Assembly (NCBI RefSeq): GCF_012273015.1
Contig: NZ_CP050954.1
Span: forward strand, 930,001 to 994,000
Direction of reading: 5' to 3'
Source: Hymenobacter sp. BT18
GTDB taxonomy: Bacteria > Bacteroidota > Bacteroidia > Cytophagales > Hymenobacteraceae
Length of the DNA: 64,000 bases
The notes under the pieces are model-generated. The model searched no databases. It was given only the letters and a program-made list of their open reading frames with translations, and had not been told where the DNA came from. Positions within the stretch are counted from its first letter, which is position 1; every line of letters begins with the position of its first letter. Below are positions 27,180 through 34,800 of the stretch, one piece after another. The position numbers and the translations under genes were made by a program.

Positions 27180-27704
27180 CTACAATAAAGTATTGAGCCA
27201 ATAAGCATTGGCAACCACTGTATCGTGGTCGACAATAATCAGGGGCTCAGGATCGAATTGATAATTTGATTCAAACCTCGTCCCTTCTTCTACCATCACG
27301 ACTTGCTTCCCTAGCAGCTTAGACACACTGGACAAATAGCGCATCAGTTGCAAATGGTCTTCAGGTTGCTTGAATTCTCTTGGATCAATGTCTCCGTCTA
27401 TTTCATCCTCGCCTCGGAAGAAGCAGTTGACTTTGACGTCGCCTACCGAAATGCTTGCAAAAGGCCAGCCGTTTAATTGATTATCGTCCCAACATTGCAA
27501 AACTGCTGCTAAATCTATTTTATCGTGTTCCTGCTCGTATGCATCTCGGAACATAACCTTGTAGGTAGCATTAACAAAGTTAACCCACCTCTCCCAGTCA
27601 CCACGGTTAGTATCTAACACATAGGTATCCGGCAAGGAGCCGTTAGGAGTGTAGATGTACTTCTTTACTTCCTCCCAGCTTAAATCTGCTACGTTGATTT
27701 GCAT
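27180..27704 (-). CDS. Orphan acidic protein of unknown function
   Basis: From the ATG at 27704 the product is 174 residues, strongly acidic, with no signal peptide, transmembrane helix or recognised domain. Its composition differs from its neighbours: 27 of 60 bases at 27241-27300 are G or C, against 38 of 60 in hutU (29401-29460). The start codon overlaps the end of a truncated copy of the oxidoreductase gene, so its expression may depend on that duplicated promoter. The upstream frame extension is the duplicated sequence read out of frame and is not part of the protein. Size and acidity recall immunity-type orphans, but nothing proves this. Confidence 0.7.
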   Translation of the reverse strand: MQINVADLSWEEVKKYIYTPNGSLPDTYVLDTNRGDWERWVNFVNATYKVMFRDAYEQEHDKIDLAAVLQCWDDNQLNGWPFASISVGDVKVNCFFRGEDEIDGDIDPREFKQPEDHLQLMRYLSSVSKLLGKQVVMVEEGTRFESNYQFDPEPLIIVDHDTVVANAYWLNTLL

Positions 27705-27781
27705 ACCTGGTGGTCGAGGCTGGTGAGCCGTACGGCTAGAGCGCTGCCGATGTGGCCCGCGCCGATGATTCCGATGTTCAT
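27689..27781 (-). pseudogene. Truncated duplicate of the F420-type oxidoreductase gene (5' end)
   Basis: On the minus strand, 27781 begins ATG and reads MNIGIIGAGHIGSALAVRL, then diverges and stops after 30 codons (TAG at 27689-27691). The first 20 or so residues are the same as those of the complete gene at 25768-26505, and the similarity continues about 90 bp upstream of the ATG. It is a 5' remnant including the promoter region. The orphan gene at 27180-27704 starts inside its last codons in another frame. Confidence 0.85.
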
Positions 27782-27890
27782 GGGTTGTGTTGTTTGGTTC
27801 GTGCGCCGGAAATGTGCAGGCGCAGGGTGGTAAACAACAGAAGTGTGGGTTTGGGTTTTTTCTTTGTTGAAGAAGGGCCAGAACGAGCAA

Positions 27891-27921
27891 CGCCGCCGGA
27901 GTAGGGTTCGGGCGGCGTTAA
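27891..27921. repeat. GC-rich hairpin, copy 2
   Basis: CGCCGCC (27891-27897) pairs with GGCGGCG (27911-27917). It is a near-copy of 27129-27159, with three substitutions, all in the inner part. Together the two copies bracket the orphan gene and the oxidoreductase fragment. Confidence 0.8.
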
Positions 27922-28003
27922 TAATTAGACATTTGAAGTTATTAATAAGGGAGTGATTTTAAAATAAATAATATGACATACAGATCAAATACACACCAAA
28001 TTA

Positions 28004-28689
28004 TCAAACATCTTGTTCAACGCCTATCACAAACATATCACCTCTCATCAAAAAAGAAATCTTACACATAATAGTTTTGTCTATCCAATTTTTTTCATTT
28101 TCAATTTTACCAATTTCATTAAATATTTTAAAAGCAGGACCAAAAACAGATAGTCTTTTTGCAATTTTGTTTTCATTAAAAAACATTCTATCCTTTGCCA
28201 GCCTAAGTTATAACGAACAAAAACTATTTCATAATCATTTATATTTTCACTCCACCTCCAATCCTCTCTCCAAGAAGAGAGAGTACCGTATGAATTTTTG
28301 ATATCCTCAAATTTAACCCCAACTACATTACTACTTCTAATGGCTTCAGCAAATTTAATTAATTTGTTAAGCTTTTCATTTTCTATTTCTTCCTTTGACT
28401 TAGGAGCATCACAGTTTGATATGGCAGTTATTTTATTAATATTTGATTGGTTGCTTGATTGATTTGTTTTTACAGATCCATTGCCTTTTATTAAATCTAC
28501 CACAAAGAAAAATACAAATAGAAATACAATAATCACAACTATGGACGCAGGAATTAAAAACGATGTTTCACCATCAGGATTTAACACGTAACGATCAGCA
28601 CCACTACCACCTATCACATTATTATTAACAAAGACAAGCAACACTATCAAAATAGCATTCCTGTAAAAATGCATTTTATTAGTCATCAT
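28004..28689 (-). pseudogene. AT-rich orphan membrane-anchored protein gene with a frameshift
   Basis: The 5' part (28689 to about 28180) reads a hydrophobic N-terminus (residues about 11-28), a second transmembrane helix (about 45-66), then a charged region. In that frame it ends abnormally at 28081. A second frame (from about 28186 to 28004) continues the protein with a plausible sequence. The switch falls at a run of six T on the minus strand (28178-28183 on the plus strand); one extra T would give a continuous 228-residue protein. This is either a true frameshift or a homopolymer sequencing error. The stretch at 28081-28140 has only 13 G or C in 60 bases, unlike anything around it, so transfer from an AT-rich source is likely. 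No family is recognised. Confidence 0.7.
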
Positions 28690-28741
28690 AACTTTCTGTA
28701 TACTCGATGTTATCTATCCTTACAACGACAATAATTCCTCT

Positions 28742-28774
28742 CTTTCTCAAAGTGACATTTAAACTTTGAGAAAG
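28742..28774 (-). terminator. 12-bp inverted repeat overlapping the hutU stop codon
   Basis: CTTTCTCAAAGT (28742-28753) and ACTTTGAGAAAG (28763-28774) are perfect inverted repeats with a 9-base loop containing the TAA stop of hutU. No long T run follows, so terminator function is uncertain. Confidence 0.55.
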
Positions 28775-30534
28775 GGAATCTTCGCCCCGCGCTCCTGGGC
28801 TACCTGCTGGGCCAACTCGTAGCCGGCGTCGGCGTGGCGGAAGACGCCCATGCCGGGGTCGGTGGTGAGCACGCGGCGCAGGCGCTCGGCCTTTTCGGGG
28901 GTGCCGGTGGCCACGATGACCATGCCGGAGTGCGTGCTGTTGCCGATGCCCACGCCGCCGCCGTTGTGCAGGCTCACCCAGTCGGCGCCGGAGGCCGTGT
29001 TAGCCAGGGCGTTGAGCAGGGGCCAGTCGGCTACGGCGTCGGAGCCGTCCTTCATGCCCTCGGTTTCGCGGTTGGGCGAGGCCACGGAGCCGCAGTCGAG
29101 GTGGTCCCGGCCGATGACGATGGGGGCCGAGACTTCGCCGCGGGCCACCAGGTCGTTGATGACCAAGCCGAACTTTTCCCGCTCGCCGTAGCCCAGCCAG
29201 CACACGCGGGCGGGCAGGCCGATGAAGGGCACCTTGGCCTGAGCCTTCTCAATCCAGCGGGCCAGCATCTTGTTGTCGGGGAAGGTTTCGAGCAGGGCGC
29301 GGTCGATGCGCAGGATGTCCTGCGGGTCGCCGGAGAGGGCGGCCCAGCGGAAAGGGCCTTTGCCCTCGCAGAACAGCGGGCGGATGTAGCCGGGCACGAA
29401 GCCGGGGTAGAGAAACTGCCCGTTTTCGTCGCGCACCTTGAGGCCGCCTTTTTCGGCCTGGCCGCGCAGGTTGTTGCCGTAATCGAGGGCCACGGCCCCG
29501 CCGGCCTGCATGTCGATGATGGCCTGGCAGTGCTTCACGATGGAGGCCAGGGCCAGGCGCTTGAACTCCTCGGGGTTGCTCTTGCGCAGCGCCAGCACTT
29601 CATCAATGTCACCCTCGGGGATGTAGTCCATCAGGTCATGGGCCGAGGTCTGGTCGGTTACCACGTCGGCCTTGAAGCCGCGGGCCAGCAGCTCGGGCAG
29701 CACGGTGGCGGCGTTGCCGGTGAGACCGATGCTCCAGCCTTTGCGCTCCTGCTTGTACTGCTCGCACAGCTCCAGGGCGTGGTTTAGGTCGCGGGCCTGC
29801 TCGTCCACGTAGCCTTCGCGCACCTTCTGCTGCACGCGGGCGTCGATGGGCTCGATGACCAGGCACACGCCGTCGTTCATGCTCACGGCCAGCGGCTGCG
29901 CCCCCGACATGCCGCCCAGGCCGGCCGTCACGGTAACGGTGCCGGCCAGGGTGCCGCCGAAGTGCTTGTCGGCCACGGCGGCCAGGGTTTCGTAGGTGCC
30001 CTGCAGAATACCCTGAGTAGCAATGTAAATCCAGGAGCCGGCCGTCATCTGCCCGTACATCATCAGGCCGAGGCGGTCCAGCTCATCAAAATACTCCTGG
30101 GTGCTCCAGGCGGGCACGAGGTTGCTATTGGCAATGAGCACGCGCGGGGCGTGGGCCCAGGTGCGCAGCACGCCCACGGCCTTGCCGCTCTGCACCAGCA
30201 GGGTTTCGTCGGCTTCCAGCTCCTTCAGGCTCTTCACGATGGTCTGGAACTCCTTCCAGTTGCGGGCCGCGCGGCCGGCGCCGCCGTACACAATCAGCTC
30301 GTCGTACACCAGCGACACGGCCGGGTCGAGGTTGTTTTCGAGCATGCGCAGGGCGGCTTCGGCTTCCCAGGTTTTGCAGCGCAGCTCGGGGCCGTGCTGG
30401 GCCCGCACGGTTTCCGTGGGCTTGTACTCGTAGTACATGGGCCGGGTGGCGGGCTGGTCGGTGGTGGACTGGGAGGTGGCTTCGAGGTTGAGCTCGGGGG
30501 TTTCGAGGGCAGCGGGTGTTGAATGCGGGGCCAT
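28759..30534 (-). CDS. hutU: Urocanate hydratase
   Basis: HutU converts urocanate to imidazolonepropionate, using NAD as a tightly bound cofactor (EC 4.2.1.49). The 591 residues include [34 protein letters not shown], the NAD site [14 protein letters not shown] and [12 protein letters not shown]. It is longer than usual: the part before the conserved RCKTW segment is about 50 residues, of which the first 32 or so are low-complexity Ser/Thr/Pro/Ala. A start at residue 33 (ATG at 30438) is possible and would restore a typical length. Confidence 0.96.
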   Translation of the reverse strand: MAPHSTPAALETPELNLEATSQSTTDQPATRPMYYEYKPTETVRAQHGPELRCKTWEAEAALRMLENNLDPAVSLVYDELIVYGGAGRAARNWKEFQTIVKSLKELEADETLLVQSGKAVGVLRTWAHAPRVLIANSNLVPAWSTQEYFDELDRLGLMMYGQMTAGSWIYIATQGILQGTYETLAAVADKHFGGTLAGTVTVTAGLGGMSGAQPLAVSMNDGVCLVIEPIDARVQQKVREGYVDEQARDLNHALELCEQYKQERKGWSIGLTGNAATVLPELLARGFKADVVTDQTSAHDLMDYIPEGDIDEVLALRKSNPEEFKRLALASIVKHCQAIIDMQAGGAVALDYGNNLRGQAEKGGLKVRDENGQFLYPGFVPGYIRPLFCEGKGPFRWAALSGDPQDILRIDRALLETFPDNKMLARWIEKAQAKVPFIGLPARVCWLGYGEREKFGLVINDLVARGEVSAPIVIGRDHLDCGSVASPNRETEGMKDGSDAVADWPLLNALANTASGADWVSLHNGGGVGIGNSTHSGMVIVATGTPEKAERLRRVLTTDPGMGVFRHADAGYELAQQVAQERGAKIPFLKV

Positions 30535-30829
30535 GGGTGGGGCGGAGTTTGGGGACGTGGGTGGAGCGGCGAATATAGGAGTTTCGGGGGCGAAGATGCG
30601 GAGGCCCGCCGGGGTTAATGAAGCCTTTTTTGACGAGTCGGCGAAGGTGGCGCGGCCGGGCGGTGGGAGCTTCGGCCGGGAGCCAGGGCGCGGGCTAAGG
30701 GCCAGCTTGCCAAATTTTTCCGCGCAAATTCTGGCTGCCTTGCCCGCATCGGCAGTATAACCGCTGGCTGCGCGGCTTTACCACCGCCCAGCCCCGTTTC
30801 CTGATTTTCCATCTCAACCAACTCATTTC

Positions 30830-31039
30830 ATGAAAAAGCTTCTTTTCCTGGCGCTGGCTGCCGCTTCGTTTACCCTGGCCTCCTGCGAAGGCAATGGCAC
30901 TGGCTCGGAGCGCGGCGCGGGTGACCAAACCACCACCATGGCCACCAGCTCGCCCAGCGAGCAAACCGAGGCCGCCAACGCCACCGACTCCAGCGCGGCC
31001 CCTATGAGCTCCGACACCGCGGCTACCACGACACCTTAG
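30830..31039 (+). CDS. Small lipoprotein, Ser/Thr-rich
   Basis: The 69-residue protein has a signal peptide and lipobox (LASC, Cys at about residue 19). The mature part is low-complexity, rich in Ser, Thr, Ala and Asp, with no structure predicted. Proteins of this type are common in Bacteroidota, and their role is unknown. A terminator hairpin follows 20 bp after the stop. Confidence 0.65.
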   Translation: MKKLLFLALAAASFTLASCEGNGTGSERGAGDQTTTMATSSPSEQTEAANATDSSAAPMSSDTAATTTP

Positions 31040-31059
31040 CTTTCAACGTATTACCGAGC

Positions 31060-31089
31060 AAAAGCCTCTTGCCAGCAAGGGGCTTTTTT
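31060..31089 (+). terminator. Terminator after the small lipoprotein gene
   Basis: AAAAGCCTCTTGC (31060-31072) pairs with GCAAGGGGCTTTT (31075-31087), followed by further T. Confidence 0.8.
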
Positions 31090-31820
31090 GTGCCTGGTGG
31101 GCAAGGAAGAGGGACGTTGCCAGCATTCCGCGACTTCTCCTGACCGGCCTGTTGCTGGCTTAAAAATCAGACAACCACGGCCCGCGCTCCTGCGCAGGTT
31201 TACTTGGCAAGTACGCCCTCTGGTGAGCAAACACTCGTTCGGATAAGGACCAACTGGCCGCGGCGAGTTTTCATACGCTACGCATACAACCCGGCGCACT
31301 TATATCGCACGCTGATTACAGTGTTATTTATTTGATTTACAGTAATTAACCTACCTCTTACTCTCCGTAACCTGGTGAGGTAAACACGCTTCTGTCACAA
31401 GATGCCTGCTTACGCCAGACAAAGGGTCAGGCTAGGCTTGGAATTCTTTTGATTTTTTATCGATATATCCCATTGGCGCACTGTTTATTTATATACCTTG
31501 ACAAATAATAGCATAATACTTATAAAATATAGTCTACCCGGGGTTTATCCTCCTGTCTATTCCAAAGTTAATTGCCTACTCCAGGCCGCTGGCAAAACCC
31601 GACTTTCCTTTAGTTGATTTTGCGCCTAGTAGCCCTCTCATTTCAGCCTTACTGTCGGCTTTCTGATGCGCTAAGGCGCTTTTTTACCCTGGCGCTAGGC
31701 ACGCTGTGGTCGGCTTTTTCTGAGGCCGGCTCAATCGGCCTGCGACTATGCCCTGGCACCTGCTGAGGCCCTCCTCCCCCGCTGCTCCCCTACCACCATA
31801 ACCCACCAAACCTCTCTACC
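31090..31820. other. Long intergenic region upstream of the GH81 gene
   Basis: About 730 bp without a supported gene. The part from about 31300 to 31570 is clearly richer in A and T than the surroundings and holds a possible promoter. The remainder would be a transcribed leader of up to about 290 bases before the GH81 start. Confidence 0.5.
31498..31526 (+). promoter_or_regulatory. Candidate promoter of the GH81 gene
   Basis: TTGACA at 31498-31503, a 17-base spacer and TATAAA at 31521-31526. This is the E. coli-type sigma-70 consensus rather than the TTTG/TAnnTTTG form used in Bacteroidota, so the match may be an accident of the A+T-rich region. Confidence 0.3.
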
Positions 31821-34800
31821 ATGGGTAAAACCCTACAGAACCCGCTGCGCCGGCTGCTACCGGCGTGGCTTGCGGGGCCGCATATGCCCCGGACTCAGGC
31901 CCTGAAAGCCGCCGCGCTTTCGGTCTTGAGCATCACCCTGGCTACGGCCCCGGCCCGCAGCCAGATTGTAGCTGTGGGCTCCGGCAGCTACACCACCCAG
32001 TTTCCGGGTACCGATGCCGCCGGCCGCAACGCTGTGCCCACCGGCTCCCCCCTACTGAGTGGCGTGGCTGCTACCAAGCCGGTGCCTACGAATGAGTGGT
32101 GGTCGGGCAAGCTGCGCAACAACCACACGAACAACATCTTCAACTACCCGCTCACACTGCGCACGCACGAAACGGGCTTGGTGGTGAACTACATTATCCC
32201 GCCCGCCAGCACCACCGAGTACCGCCAGCCCAACAGCGACGTAATGGCCGTGACGGTGGGCGTGCAGAGCCTGAACGCCACCGCCGCCACCGTGTCGGAC
32301 TACTCCGACTGGACCGTGACCATGAACTGGCACAGCGGCTCCAACGACTTCAACGCCACCGTGGGTATGGGCATGCCCTTTGTGTACCTGACCAAGGGGG
32401 CCGCCGACGTGGCCACGGTGAAAGTGGCCGTAGGCACCGTCACCATCAACGGAGAGATGCTGCTGATCAAGGACTCCTACAACGGAGCCGATTACGCCGT
32501 GTATGCCCCCGTAGGGTCCACATGGACCAACAACGCGGGCACCTATACGTCTACGCTGAATGGCAAGACCTACTGGTCCATTGCCTTGCTGAACCCAACG
32601 GCCCCGGATGCCCTGGCCGCTGCCAACGCCTACAAGCAGTACGCCTACGTATTTCCGGCCAGCACCAAAGTAGACTGGGTGTTTACGGAAAGCACCTCCG
32701 TAGTGAAAACCACGTTCACCGTGACGCCCTCCGTGAAGGAAGGCACCAACGGGGTGGTGCTGCAGGGGCTGCTCCCTCACCAGTGGGGCTACATGGCCGC
32801 CGGCTCGGCTCAGCCCGCCGGGCAGATTTACCCCTCAGTGCGGGGCCAATTAAAGATGCTGGCCGGCAACGTGTTTTCCACGGCGTACACCTTCCACGGC
32901 ATCTTGCCCACCCTGCCCTACCTCGACAACTACAGCACCGGCTTTAGCCCGGTGAAGCTGAACGACAAGGTGCAGGCCCTGCAAAACAATGGCCTGGCCG
33001 AGTGGACTGACTCCTACAACGAGGGGCAGGAAATGAACAAGCTGATTCAGACGGCCCGCATTGCCGATGAAACTGGTAATACCGCCGCCCGTGACCAGAT
33101 CCTGACCACCATCAAAAACCGGTTGCAAGACTGGCTGTCGGCGGAAAGCGGGGAAAACGCCTTTGTGTTTTACTACAACTCCACCTGGTCGACGCTGTTC
33201 GGGTATCCCGCCGGCCACCACCAGGACGACAACATCAATGACCACCACTTTCACTGGGGCTATTTCATTCACGCCGCGGCCTTCCTGGAGCAATACCAGC
33301 CCGGCTGGGCCGGCCAGTGGGGGGCTATGGTGAACATGCTCGTGCGTGACGCCGCCAACCCCAGCCGCACCGACACCCAGTTTCCCTTCCTGCGCAACTT
33401 CGACCCCTACGCCGGCCACTCCTGGGCTGATGGCTTCGCCAGCTCACCCATGGGCAACAACCAGGAGTCAACCTCGGAAAGCATGCAGTTCAACTCGTCC
33501 CTGATTCACTGGGGCGCCATCACGGGCAACAAGGCCACCCGCGACCTGGGCATCTACCTCTACGCCACCGAGCAGGCTGCTATTGAGGAGTACTGGTTTG
33601 ACGTGAATGACCGCACCTTCCAGCCCAACTACGCCTACAGCGCCACTGGTCGCGTGTGGGGCGCGGGCTACGACGCCGGCACCTTCTGGACCCAGGACAT
33701 CCGCGCCGTGTACGGCATTCAGCTTTATCCTATGCACGGCGGCTCACTGTACCTCGGTCAGAACCACGCCTACGTGCAGAAGCTCTGGACGGAAATCACC
33801 CAGAACACGGGCATTCTGCAGAATGAGGTGAATGCCAATACCTGGCACGACCTGCTCTGGGAATACCTAGCGTTTATCGACCCGGTGAAGGCCATTCAAC
33901 TCTACGACGGCTTCCCGAACCGCCCAATCAAGTTCGGGGTTTCGGATGCGCAGACGTACTACTGGCTGCACGCCATGAACGCCCTGGGTCGGGTAGATGC
34001 CTCCGTGACGGCCAACAACCCGGAGGCCGTAGTCTTCAACAAGGCCGGCGTGAAAACCTATGTGGCGCACAATTACACCAACGCCGCTATTACGGTGAAC
34101 TTCTCGGATGGCTACGTGCTGAACGTACCGGCCCGCAAGCTGGCTACCAGCAAGGATGTGGCCGTAGCGGGTACGCTTACGGCCAACGCCACCGAAGTAG
34201 CCGCCAATGGCAGCGTGACGCTGAGCGTGGCTACTACTGGCTCGGGCGTAACAGGAGTAGAGTTCTTCGATGGCAGCACGTCGTTGGGCACCGTAACCAC
34301 CGCGCCCTACACCAAAACGGCAGCCAACTTACCCGTGGCTATTCACAACTTCTACGCGAAGGTGTACGCTGGTTCGCTTTTTAAAGTCACCAACATTGCC
34401 GCGGTGCAGGTGGGCAAGCAAACCTCCTACACGGGTACGCCGCAGGCCGTGCCCGGCACCATTGAGGCGGGCAAGTACGACACCTACGCCGGCGGACTGG
34501 GCCAGGGAATTGCCTACAACGACGCCAGCGCCTCCAACCAGGCCACCTTCGAGCCCGCGCCCACCGTGGCCTTCCGGCCCAATGAATACGTGGACGCCGT
34601 GAGTGACGCAGCCGAAGGCACGACCGTAGGCTGGGTGGATGCCGGCGAATGGCTGGAATACACCATCAACGTGGCTACGGCTGGCACGCACACGCTGGCG
34701 TTGCGCTACGCCGCCGGCAACTCCACCGGTGGCGGGCCCTTCTCCCTGTCGGTTGATGGCACCAACATCAGCGGCGACCAGACCGTGACGACTACCGGGG

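Noticed and set aside
27705..27890. An N-terminal extension of the orphan acidic protein
   Set aside because: This segment is the duplicated oxidoreductase 5' region read in the wrong frame; the ATG at 27704 is a more sensible start.
31140..31300. A minus-strand frame in the GH81 upstream region
   Set aside because: It has no signal, motif or plausible composition and overlaps a non-coding A+T-rich region.
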